A stretch of 64,000 nt of DNA from NCBI RefSeq assembly GCF_004348895.1, contig NZ_RRZK01000028.1, positions 248,001 to 312,000 on the forward strand, given 5' to 3'. Within the stretch, counting starts at the first letter, position 1, and every line of letters begins with the position of its first letter. Both the position numbers and the translations under genes were made by a program. Positions 50,942 through 59,167 of this stretch are shown here, piece by piece. Source of the DNA: Pseudomonas vancouverensis. Lineage in GTDB: Bacteria > Pseudomonadota > Gammaproteobacteria > Pseudomonadales > Pseudomonadaceae. A model generated the notes under the pieces. That model saw only the letters and a list, made by a program, of their open reading frames with translations, made no database searches and had not been told where the DNA came from.

Positions 50942-51952
50942 TTATTCGTAAAACTGACTGAACCAGCGGCGGAACTCCATTATCTTTCCGTCGCCATCGC
51001 ACAACAGCGGTCTGTGATGGTAGATCTTGTTGTTCCAGATCGGCAGATCCGCCACGACACCGACGTACTGACCGCGCTCGCCGATCTGCTCCTGGATGAG
51101 ATCGTCGACCAGTGCCTGCCTGATCGGGTCATCGCCATAGTCCGGATGCAGGAAGGAAAACTGCAGGTGTGTCAGTTCTGCTTCTACGGGCGTGATGGTA
51201 ATCAGCATGACCAGCGAGACATGACGCGACAATCTGACGACCTGAATACCCGGCCCGGACTGTTCAAAATCGACCGAGAACTCGCATTCGATGGGCTGCC
51301 CCTGCGAATCCTCAATCGACATTGGCCCACTGAGCGCGGTCGTTCGAAGATGCCCGGTGTAGCAGGAGCCCACATCCAGAGGCGCCTCCTGCCCATGCAC
51401 GTACTTCAAGTGCGCAGCATCCACACTGTTCTCGGCTATTTCCTGCGCGATGGTCCTGATCTCGAATGCCGGGTCGTGGCGTGTAAGCCAGCCCGGGGCC
51501 CGCGCTTCGGGAACATTAGGCACTTCCCACATCGGCGCGGTACCGTCTCGATGAAACCACGCCCAGATCATCCGGTTGGCTTCAATGACCGGCAGGCCCT
51601 TCAAGACAGGCTCATGGGTCAGTTTTGGCGACAGGGAGCGGGCATAAGGAATCTGTCGGCAAAATCCCTGATGGTCAAAACCCCAGTTATGAAAAGGACA
51701 GCGCAACAGTTCTCCATCGACCTTGCCTCCCACACCAAGATGGGCACCAAGGTGAGGACAGTGTGGCTCGAACATGCCGACCTTTTGATTGGCGTCTCGA
51801 AACAGCACCCACTCCTGACCAAAGAATCGAACCGTCTGGACCTCGCCCACTTGCAGTTCGTCTGACAGCATGAGGCGATACCAGCCGTAGGGGACTGGAA
51901 AGCTGTAACGTTGTTCGGGTGCAGACTCCCGAGCGATCAACAGACTTGTCAT
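50942..51952 (-). CDS. Rieske non-haem iron oxygenase, KshA/Neverland-like
   Basis: This is a 336-residue oxygenase alpha subunit. The Rieske cluster ligands C65, H67, C85 and H88 are in CPHLGAHLGVGG and CPFHNWGF. The mononuclear iron motif N-x2-D-x2-H-x4-H is N175, D178, H181 and H186 in ENSVDAAHLKYVH. The CPHLGAHLG form resembles the steroid-oxygenase branch (KshA, DAF-36/Neverland). It starts inside the end of the OYE gene (ATGA), so it is co-translated as the last gene of the operon. No reductase or ferredoxin gene is nearby. Substrate unknown. Confidence 0.88.
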   Translation of the reverse strand: MTSLLIARESAPEQRYSFPVPYGWYRLMLSDELQVGEVQTVRFFGQEWVLFRDANQKVGMFEPHCPHLGAHLGVGGKVDGELLRCPFHNWGFDHQGFCRQIPYARSLSPKLTHEPVLKGLPVIEANRMIWAWFHRDGTAPMWEVPNVPEARAPGWLTRHDPAFEIRTIAQEIAENSVDAAHLKYVHGQEAPLDVGSCYTGHLRTTALSGPMSIEDSQGQPIECEFSVDFEQSGPGIQVVRLSRHVSLVMLITITPVEAELTHLQFSFLHPDYGDDPIRQALVDDLIQEQIGERGQYVGVVADLPIWNNKIYHHRPLLCDGDGKIMEFRRWFSQFYE

Positions 51953-53142
51953 GACTGCACAGTCTCCTCGGTAAACACGTCAGCTCGAAAGTCCGGCAAT
52001 ACCGCGCCCGAGCGAAGTTTGCCAACCCAATCAGGATCGGCCAGCAGTGCCCGCCCCACGCCAATGAGATCGAACTCACCACGCTCGATCGCACGCGCAG
52101 CGACCTGCGCGTTATGGGTCGCCAGCACGTCGCCCACCAACGACTCCTTGAGCTCTCGATCAAGACCAACGCCACCAACGGCCATGACGGGAAGCCCGGT
52201 CAAGTGCCTGGCCCAGCCTGCCAGCGTTCGATCGCTCTCACCGAATGCCGGCAGATGAAACAGTCGAGTGCTGGCATCAAAAACATCGACTCCAGCGTCG
52301 GCCAGAGGCAGAAGCAGGGCTTCAAGCTCGGCGGGCGTTTCGACCAGGCGGGCATCGAAATCCTGCAACTTCCATTGTGAAAACCGAAAGACAACGGGAA
52401 GCCCGGCGCCTGCCCGCTTGACCTCCTTGATCACTTCGCAGGCAAACCGGGTCCGCGCGCGCAATGATCCACCCCAGGCATCCTTTCGGGCATTAGTGAC
52501 CTTCCAGAAGAAGCTATCGATGAGATACCCATGCGCCCCATGGATGGCGAGACCATCAAATCCTGCCGCTCGAGCATTCGCTGCCGTGCGGCCGTAGGCG
52601 GCAATAACGTCGGCAATGGCTGATTCGGTCATGGCCGGTGTTTCGCTGCGCACTGCCGCCAGGTAATGCCCATTTGCACTGTTGTTGCCGGACAAAGGCC
52701 CCCAACACCCGGAGGGGCGGCATGAAATCGCCTCGGGATAAGGTCCCGTACCCGGCATCCGCAGTGGTCCCTGATGCCAGAGCTGAGCAAAAAAACGACC
52801 GCCTGCGCCGTGCACCTGATCAACGATGTCTTTCCAGCGGGCAAGCGGCCTGTCCCCATGCAGGACCGGCAGGTTGGTCTCGCCTAGTGTACCGGTACCC
52901 AGTGAAGCGGCATGATCGACACCGATGCCTTCACTGATGATCAGACCAACGCCGTTCTGTGCCCGACTACGATAGTAGTTCGCGACACCCTCCCCCGGCA
53001 CCCCATCGACGGCACTGCAACGGGTCATGGGAGCCATGACGATACGATTGGCAAGCATCAGCGAGCCGAGCTTGAACGGTGTAAAAAGCGGCATCAGTCG
53101 TGCGTCATATACGAACGAACGTGATTCGAGCGCGGCAGTCAT
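51949..53142 (-). CDS. Old Yellow Enzyme family NAD(P)H:flavin oxidoreductase
   Basis: This is a 397-residue TIM-barrel flavoenzyme. The phrases MAPMTRCSAVDGVPGEGVANYYRSRAQNGVGLIISEG, HQGPLRMPG, FDGLAIHGAHGYLIDSFF and AIERGEFDLIGVGRALLADPDW are family hallmarks. OYEs reduce activated C=C bonds such as enones. ATG 53142 overlaps the carbamoyltransferase stop as ATGA; its own stop overlaps the next Rieske gene. Within this operon an alicyclic or polycyclic enone intermediate is plausible, but that is inference. Confidence 0.9.
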   Translation of the reverse strand: MTAALESRSFVYDARLMPLFTPFKLGSLMLANRIVMAPMTRCSAVDGVPGEGVANYYRSRAQNGVGLIISEGIGVDHAASLGTGTLGETNLPVLHGDRPLARWKDIVDQVHGAGGRFFAQLWHQGPLRMPGTGPYPEAISCRPSGCWGPLSGNNSANGHYLAAVRSETPAMTESAIADVIAAYGRTAANARAAGFDGLAIHGAHGYLIDSFFWKVTNARKDAWGGSLRARTRFACEVIKEVKRAGAGLPVVFRFSQWKLQDFDARLVETPAELEALLLPLADAGVDVFDASTRLFHLPAFGESDRTLAGWARHLTGLPVMAVGGVGLDRELKESLVGDVLATHNAQVAARAIERGEFDLIGVGRALLADPDWVGKLRSGAVLPDFRADVFTEETVQS

Positions 53143-54965
53143 AGCGCCTCCTGAGACTGGCGCACCCGCACACCCCGAGCGCTGGCCAATGACGCGTTGT
53201 CTTTGCGGGGCGCCAAATCCTTCGCAAGCAAGTAAGGCCCGATCACCATGCAGTCCAATTGTGATCCCAGATACACCTGTAGCGCGTCTTCTGCACTGTG
53301 GACAATGGGCTTGCCCATCACATTGAGGCTGGTATTCATCAGCATCGGCACCCCTGTCAGTGCTTCAAATGCCTTGATCAACTGGTAGTAGGACCGATTG
53401 CGCTCGGCAGTCACACTTTGCACGCGACCTGTCTGGTCTGCATGACAAACAGCAGGTACCAAAGGCGCGACAGTGTCTTTGAAACGAAGCGTACGCTCCA
53501 TGTAAGGGCTGTCCTGGTATTGCTCGAACCAGGCCTCGCCGGCCTCGTGCAGCACCGAGGGAGCAAAAGGACGAAAGGCTTCCCTGAACTTGACCACGCG
53601 GTTCACCTTGTCTTTCATCGCCACAGCCCGAGGATCGGCGAGAATGCTGCGATTGCCCAGCGCCCGCGGTCCAAACTCGGCACGGCCCTGAACCCAGCCC
53701 ACAACCTGTCCGTCAGCAATCCTTGCAGCGACCTCGTCTGCCATTAACTGCTCGTCGTCAATTCGCCGATAAGGTACGAATGGCGAATTTTCCAGCACAG
53801 TTTCCAACGACTCGAACTTGATTGGCGATCCCAGGTAAGGGGATTGCCACGCAGGTCCCGCGCCCGCCAGGTGATAGTCGCGCGCAGCCAGAATCGCGGC
53901 ACCCGCAGCATTTCCATCATCGGCTGGCGCCGAGGGAATATGAACTTGCCGAAAACCGGTCGCCTCGACAATTCGTCCGTTGAACGATGAGTTCAACCCG
54001 CAACCACCCGCCACGATCAGGTTTTGCTCGCCGGTACGATGGCCCAGCTCCGTCATCAAGGTCGTGGCCGTTTCGGCAAAGAAACGCTGAAAGGTGTACG
54101 CGTAATTCGCTGCCTTCTGGAAGTCTGCCTTGTGACTGACAGGCGCAGAAACGATGTCGAGGAAGACACCGACCGTGTGCTCCGTACAGTTCACTGACAA
54201 ACCGTCAATGGAATAGAACATCTTGAGCTTCTGATACAACGCGGCATCAAGCTTGCCGTAAGGCGCGAGCCCCATGATTTTCCATTCCTCACCCGAAACG
54301 GGTTCGAAACCACACGCCAGGCAAACCATGATGCCGTAATACAATCCGAGACTGCTGTAGCACTCCACCAGCGTACCGGCGTAAGGCTCGACTTCTACCG
54401 GATGTAGTTCACCGTCGTGATAGTGCCAGTAAGCCGTTCCGCGCCCCTCACCCTGTCCATCCATGACAATAACTGCCGCAGAATCGAAGGGAGCCCCCCA
54501 GGTACCGAATGCCGCGTGGCAGAGATGATGGTCGTAATGCCGGGTTTCCATTACCTGCTTATCCAGCGCCTGCGCGGCCCTTTGTACGCCGTGACCGGCA
54601 AGGGCGATGCTCGGTCCCATGAAGGCGTCCCAATTGTGCTGATGAAATTGCGCCAGGCGTTCGAGCACATCACGGTGTTGAGGTTGCTGCCTGATGCTCT
54701 CGCGTAAGCGGACGTTTTCTCCATGCCAGATCTGAGTGGCTTGCTCGCTCCAGCTTTTGGCCACCACGAGCTGCTTCGCATCGGCATGGCGGGCCAGTAC
54801 CTCGCGGCAGTACAGGTAGTCATCCGGAGCCTGGCCAACCGCAAACTTATTTTGCCGATACCGTTCAGTCGCTTCGGCAAACCTCAACTGCCCACCCTGC
54901 ATGATGGCCACGGCACCGTCGTGCCCCGTGCACGAAAGCCCCACGAATGCGATGTCATTGTTCAT
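53139..54965 (-). CDS. Carbamoyltransferase, NodU/TobZ/CmcH family
   Basis: This is a 608-residue O-carbamoyltransferase. The N-terminal Kae1-like domain carries a metal motif HHxxHA in YDHHLCHAAFG and the phrases FVGLSCTGHDGAVAIM and VMDGQGEGRGT. A C-terminal YrdC-like domain has GRAEFGPRALGNRSILADPR. Such enzymes use carbamoyl phosphate and ATP to carbamoylate a hydroxyl on a secondary metabolite (Nod factor, tobramycin, cephamycin, saxitoxin). It is the strongest sign that the operon makes or decorates a small molecule rather than degrading one. Confidence 0.92.
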   Translation of the reverse strand: MNNDIAFVGLSCTGHDGAVAIMQGGQLRFAEATERYRQNKFAVGQAPDDYLYCREVLARHADAKQLVVAKSWSEQATQIWHGENVRLRESIRQQPQHRDVLERLAQFHQHNWDAFMGPSIALAGHGVQRAAQALDKQVMETRHYDHHLCHAAFGTWGAPFDSAAVIVMDGQGEGRGTAYWHYHDGELHPVEVEPYAGTLVECYSSLGLYYGIMVCLACGFEPVSGEEWKIMGLAPYGKLDAALYQKLKMFYSIDGLSVNCTEHTVGVFLDIVSAPVSHKADFQKAANYAYTFQRFFAETATTLMTELGHRTGEQNLIVAGGCGLNSSFNGRIVEATGFRQVHIPSAPADDGNAAGAAILAARDYHLAGAGPAWQSPYLGSPIKFESLETVLENSPFVPYRRIDDEQLMADEVAARIADGQVVGWVQGRAEFGPRALGNRSILADPRAVAMKDKVNRVVKFREAFRPFAPSVLHEAGEAWFEQYQDSPYMERTLRFKDTVAPLVPAVCHADQTGRVQSVTAERNRSYYQLIKAFEALTGVPMLMNTSLNVMGKPIVHSAEDALQVYLGSQLDCMVIGPYLLAKDLAPRKDNASLASARGVRVRQSQEAL

Positions 54966-54980
54966 TGAAGATCACTCCGG

Positions 54981-56687
54981 TCATTCAGTGGGCGTGACGC
55001 CCGAGATGTGTTTGGCCGCCTGATAGGCAAAGGTCATCGAAGGTCCCAGCGTCGAGCCCGGCCCCGGGTACGCCGGCAGGATCGCCGCCGCACAATTGCC
55101 TGTTGCGTACAGTCCCTGGATCGGCTGGCCCTGGGTGTTACGCACCTGTGCGTTGACATCGATATCGAGGCCGCCATTGGTGCCAAACTCGCCCAGGTAG
55201 ATCCGCACGGCGTAGAAAGGCCCACGACGGATAGGCGCCAGACAGGGATTGGGCTTGACCGAAGGATCGGCATAGTAACGGTCGTACTCGCTGTCACCTC
55301 GCCCGAACTCTTCATCCTTGCCCGTTGTGGCAAAACGATTGAAGCGCTCCACGGTCGCCTTGATTCCCGCAGCGTCAATCCCGACCGCGAGTGCCAGGGC
55401 CTCAAGGCTGTCCGCCCGGGTCAAAAAGCTCTCATCGAAATACGCCTTGGGAATGCGCCGGTCCGGCATCAGCTTCGAGGAAAGAATGGGGCTGACGATG
55501 TACTTCTCCCGGAAGTCCGCGTCAAAAATGATCCACAGGTGACTGGTGTCTGTGCCTTCCTCGTGCAAGCGATGGCACTCACGAACGTACATCTGATAGT
55601 TCATCGACTCATTGGCGACTCGCTTGCCACCTTTGTTCACGACAATGCTGCCGGGGTAGGACTTCTCCATGATCGACGGATACGGATAAGGAATGCCGGG
55701 CACACGAAAGGTCGGGACCCACCAGGCACCGTGCATACGCGCCAGTTGTGCGCCGTGCCGATTGGCGATCTCGATAGGTGCGCCGAGGTTGCCCTTGTGA
55801 GTGGTTGTCCAACTCGTGTGCGTAGGGGCCGGCAAATGGGTTTCGCGCATTCGCTGGTTGTGTTCGAAACCGCCGGACGCCAACACCACCCCTCGCCGAC
55901 ACTCGATATTGCGCTGGCGTCCACCCGTCCTCACGATCACGCCAGTAACCTTGCCGCGCTCAAGCACGAGATCAATCATTTCGGTCTTCAGGTCGAGCCG
56001 CAGATTGCGCTCCTCCATCGACCACAATAGACGCGCCACCCCTGCACTTCCGCAGGTCGCGCGGCGCGCCCGGCGGGTGCGCAACCGTTGCGGCACATCG
56101 AGGAAATACTGCATCAGCAACTTTGCCGCCAACAAACGCCATCCCGGAGCCTGCACGTTAAAGACATGCGCTTCGGTTTGGGTCATGGGCACCCGCCCCA
56201 GAATCTTCAGGATGGGATGATGGTCGCGAAGGTACTGCCCTCGCCGCTTGAGTTTGGTGATGTTCATCGGCTCCGGCTCAATGGAGCGGTGCCCTGTACG
56301 CGAGCCCGGCAAGGTCGAGAAATAATCCGGATAGTGCGCAAGCGAGCGATAACGCATGCGGGTACGCGCATGCATGAAGCGCAGCATCGCTGGCGCGTTC
56401 TTCAGGTAGGTCTCGATCATCTCGCGCGGTACCGTGCCGTCGGGGTCGGTGGCCAGTACATAAGCCAGGGCATCGTCGTAACTGTCGCTGATGCCCTCGG
56501 CTTGTGCGTAAGGGTTACCGGGAATCCATACCCCACCTCCGCTAAGAGCACTGGTACCGCCGGCCTGGTCCGAAGACTCGACAACCAGTACATCCTTGAC
56601 GCCCATTTCGTACAGGCAGAGTGCGGCGACCAACCCACCATTGCCGGAACCTACAACCACCGCATCACAGCTTTCTGTCCAGTTCAT
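54981..56687 (-). CDS. FAD-dependent dehydrogenase, 3-ketosteroid delta1-dehydrogenase-like
   Basis: This is a 568-residue flavoprotein. The dinucleotide-binding motif VVVGSGNGGLVAAL is at residues 10-23, with GGTSALSGGGVWIPGN at about 43-58. The C-terminal phrases YLGEFGTNGGLDIDVNAQVRNTQGQPIQGLYATGNCAA and GPGSTLGPSMTFAYQAAKH are those of the KstD/fumarate-reductase-like family. It would introduce or reduce a C=C next to a ketone. It lies 36 bases after the second Rieske gene and 15 bases before the carbamoyltransferase, in one operon. Confidence 0.9.
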   Translation of the reverse strand: MNWTESCDAVVVGSGNGGLVAALCLYEMGVKDVLVVESSDQAGGTSALSGGGVWIPGNPYAQAEGISDSYDDALAYVLATDPDGTVPREMIETYLKNAPAMLRFMHARTRMRYRSLAHYPDYFSTLPGSRTGHRSIEPEPMNITKLKRRGQYLRDHHPILKILGRVPMTQTEAHVFNVQAPGWRLLAAKLLMQYFLDVPQRLRTRRARRATCGSAGVARLLWSMEERNLRLDLKTEMIDLVLERGKVTGVIVRTGGRQRNIECRRGVVLASGGFEHNQRMRETHLPAPTHTSWTTTHKGNLGAPIEIANRHGAQLARMHGAWWVPTFRVPGIPYPYPSIMEKSYPGSIVVNKGGKRVANESMNYQMYVRECHRLHEEGTDTSHLWIIFDADFREKYIVSPILSSKLMPDRRIPKAYFDESFLTRADSLEALALAVGIDAAGIKATVERFNRFATTGKDEEFGRGDSEYDRYYADPSVKPNPCLAPIRRGPFYAVRIYLGEFGTNGGLDIDVNAQVRNTQGQPIQGLYATGNCAAAILPAYPGPGSTLGPSMTFAYQAAKHISGVTPTE

Positions 56688-56723
56688 GGTTGTTCCTGAT
56701 TCGGGGTGTTGTCGGTCGATACA

Positions 56724-57935
56724 TCAAGGGCGAGTGAAGTCGAGGTCGTAGCCATCAACCATCTCCTGAAATTGCGGGGTAAAAAACGTGGACTTCCACC
56801 ACCCTGTGTACTGATCGATCAGTCTGTCCTTGCCACGCAGGGACGGATGGGCCAAACGGATCTTGTCGGCGGTGTAAAACGGCGGGTCCTCCTGCCCGAC
56901 ATAAAGATGATTCGCCAGCATGTGTGCCTGCAGGCCGAGCGCATTGAGGATGGTCTGGACCGGGCGCGAGTTGAACGTCTTGATGGTGCGGGCGCCATGA
57001 CACATGAACAGTTCATAGGTGTATGGATCGATCGGCGTGACGTAGAGCCAGGACAACAGGTCGATGCCAAACTGTGGCTCCCACCAGCGGCTCTTGGCCA
57101 AACCCGGGCCGATACCGGCAGCACTCACATGGGTCAGTACCTCCGGCAGCGTCTTGCCATTGTTCGAAGGCCTGGCGAATGTACGTCGCAACCGCCGCCA
57201 GCGGCCGGCTCTCGGGTATTGAGGGTCGACCTTGTTCAGATTGCGCAGCGGAATCTCGAAATTGAAAAAACAGGACTGACCATCGTCGGCCACACGAAAT
57301 GCGTGATCGCTCGCCGGCTCCGGCGTGCCATGTACGGTCTGGAAATGCATGTAGTCGGAGTTGGCCATGAGTGGCACAAGCATGTCGCCCTGGAATATGC
57401 CAACCGACTGCACGTCATACAGAAACGCATCTTCATCAACTTCGGGAAAGGACAGGTCAGGCACTGGAAGTGTTGCGGTACTGCCATCACGCTGGCGCAG
57501 CGCAAGCACAAAACCGTGATACTCGATCGTTGGATAGATCTTCAGGTCCATTCGACCTGGCGCACCGCCCGGACAGCGTGAGGCTTGCCGCTGGGGGTCG
57601 AATTTCAGGTGGTGGTAGGGGCAAGTGATGACGCCGTTTTCCAGGCAGCCACCGTTTCGATAGCTGTCGAAATGCGCGCCAAGGTGCGGACAGTGAGCCT
57701 GCGTGACCGTAACCTGACGCGTTTCGGGGTGACGGAATATCACCACCTCTTCGCCAAAAAACTTCTTCGAGATCAGCCGGTCGGTTTTTACCTTGCTGGT
57801 GAACTCGATGACGAACCACCCCTCCGGATAAGGATCGACATCCGGATTATCCCGCAGTAGCTCGGACAATCGCTTGCGTCCTCTGCGTTTTACGCCTTGC
57901 GAAACGTCATTGAATTTAATAGCCACGCTATCCAT
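56724..57935 (-). CDS. Rieske non-haem iron oxygenase, second type
   Basis: This is a 403-residue oxygenase alpha subunit. Rieske ligands are C82, H84, C105 and H108 (CPHLGAHFD, CPYHHLKFDP). The mononuclear iron residues are D194, H197 and H202 in NSDYMHFQTVHG. It is clearly distinct from the other Rieske protein of the operon, with a longer N-terminal lead and a long C-terminal part. ATG 57935 has AAGG 8 bases upstream; the open frame continues upstream without conserved sequence. It is the first gene of the operon, 130 bases from the divergent LysR gene. Confidence 0.87.
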   Translation of the reverse strand: MDSVAIKFNDVSQGVKRRGRKRLSELLRDNPDVDPYPEGWFVIEFTSKVKTDRLISKKFFGEEVVIFRHPETRQVTVTQAHCPHLGAHFDSYRNGGCLENGVITCPYHHLKFDPQRQASRCPGGAPGRMDLKIYPTIEYHGFVLALRQRDGSTATLPVPDLSFPEVDEDAFLYDVQSVGIFQGDMLVPLMANSDYMHFQTVHGTPEPASDHAFRVADDGQSCFFNFEIPLRNLNKVDPQYPRAGRWRRLRRTFARPSNNGKTLPEVLTHVSAAGIGPGLAKSRWWEPQFGIDLLSWLYVTPIDPYTYELFMCHGARTIKTFNSRPVQTILNALGLQAHMLANHLYVGQEDPPFYTADKIRLAHPSLRGKDRLIDQYTGWWKSTFFTPQFQEMVDGYDLDFTRP

Positions 57936-58003
57936 TGCCACACCTTTGAGCTGATCGGTTGGAGTGCTGCTCGCCGAAACGTGCACGAGCATGGGTACTG
58001 CCG

Positions 58004-58037
58004 CCTGATTGGCTGGGTGTGTAATATAGAAATCAGG
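58004..58037. promoter_or_regulatory. Candidate LysR-type operator between divergent genes
   Basis: CCTGATT (58004-58010) and AATCAGG (58031-58037) form an interrupted dyad with a 20-base spacer in the 130-base gap between the Rieske operon and the LysR gene. This is a position-based suggestion. Confidence 0.4.
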
Positions 58038-58065
58038 TATGGACGCCCGTAATGAGTGATTTCGC

Positions 58066-58953
58066 ATGACCCTGTGCAAAAACGCCCGGAGCCCCTTCAG
58101 GTGGGACGATCTGCGGTTCTTTCTCGCTGTTGCGCAAGCTGGTTCTCTACTGGGGGCCAGTAAAATCCTGCAGGTTGACCGGACAACCGTTGCTCGTCGT
58201 ATTGATGCGCTGGAGCGCTCGATAGGAAAACGGCTGTTCTCCACCGACGACAATGTGATCCGCACAACTGAAGCGGGCAGCGCTGTCCTCAAGGCATCGG
58301 AACGGGTCAACGAACAGATCACCGAGCTTGAGCAGCTCCTGTACGGAACTCCCGAGGGTGTCGAGGGGACCGTGAAAATTGCAGTCGCGCAGGGGCTGGG
58401 CGATGCCTTTATCCAGGACATACTGGCTCTGCATGAAACCCATCCACGGGTCAGCATCGACATCGTCAGCGTTGCCAACCCGATGGAGCTCGTCGCCGAA
58501 CGAAAGGCCGACCTGGGCATCGGCGATGCTTATGAACGCCCTGAGCGGCTGGAAAGTGCACTGCTTGGCAACCTCGAAATTGCCATGTACGGCTCGACCG
58601 CACGCAATGGGCAACCTCCCGGCACCTGGATCGGATGGAGCGAATACGCGCCCAAGCCTTTTATTGACTGGGTCAATGGCCACGTCGGCGAGGGTGAATC
58701 GATCAGTACCAAAGTCAACAGCTGGGAAGCCCTGCAAAGCGCGGTGCTGGCCGGAGGAGCCGCAGCACCCCTCTGGTGCATGCTGGCCGATGCCAATCCT
58801 CGCCTGGAAAGACTCGCGGCCATCGAGGCGCATTACATTGCGCTCTGGCTGGTATCGCCTGAGGGCTTGAAGCGCCAACCCGCCCATGAGGCAACCTGGC
58901 GCTTTCTGCGCAACCGCATAGCCGAACACGTAGCAGCGGCTGACAGGGGCTAG
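58066..58953 (+). CDS. LysR-family transcriptional regulator
   Basis: This is a 295-residue regulator. The N-terminal winged helix (WDDLRFFLAVAQAGSLLGASKILQVDRTTVARRIDALERSIGKRLF) is followed by a linker helix and a substrate-binding domain. The DNA-binding part differs from the usual LysR pattern in having QVDRTTVARRIDALE, a subgroup seen next to metabolic clusters. Divergent placement makes it the probable activator of the Rieske/carbamoyltransferase operon. The inducer is unknown. Confidence 0.9.
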   Translation: MTLCKNARSPFRWDDLRFFLAVAQAGSLLGASKILQVDRTTVARRIDALERSIGKRLFSTDDNVIRTTEAGSAVLKASERVNEQITELEQLLYGTPEGVEGTVKIAVAQGLGDAFIQDILALHETHPRVSIDIVSVANPMELVAERKADLGIGDAYERPERLESALLGNLEIAMYGSTARNGQPPGTWIGWSEYAPKPFIDWVNGHVGEGESISTKVNSWEALQSAVLAGGAAAPLWCMLADANPRLERLAAIEAHYIALWLVSPEGLKRQPAHEATWRFLRNRIAEHVAAADRG

Positions 58954-59167
58954 TCAAGCAGCCCCAATGACCGCATCGTCCGGACACCCCACGACAGTGT
59001 CTGGACGGTCTTCAGGCACTTTGTTCACTTGCCAGCCGGCCTTTCGTCAGCAAAGCTGAAGTCCGGCACGAAACCCAAGGAAACTGGCAGGCATTCCAAT
59101 GCAGCCATTGCCTGGCTGTAACAAAGTGCTGAAGTGATTGTCACCGGCTATTCCCCAGGAATTCATC

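Noticed and set aside
57936..58520. Longer N-terminus for the second Rieske oxygenase
   Set aside because: The upstream frame runs through the divergent LysR gene, which is well supported, and AAGG precedes ATG 57935.
50942..58953. Saxitoxin biosynthesis cluster
   Set aside because: Only the carbamoyltransferase and Rieske types are shared. The SxtA-like polyketide synthase and the amidinotransferase are missing, so no claim is made.
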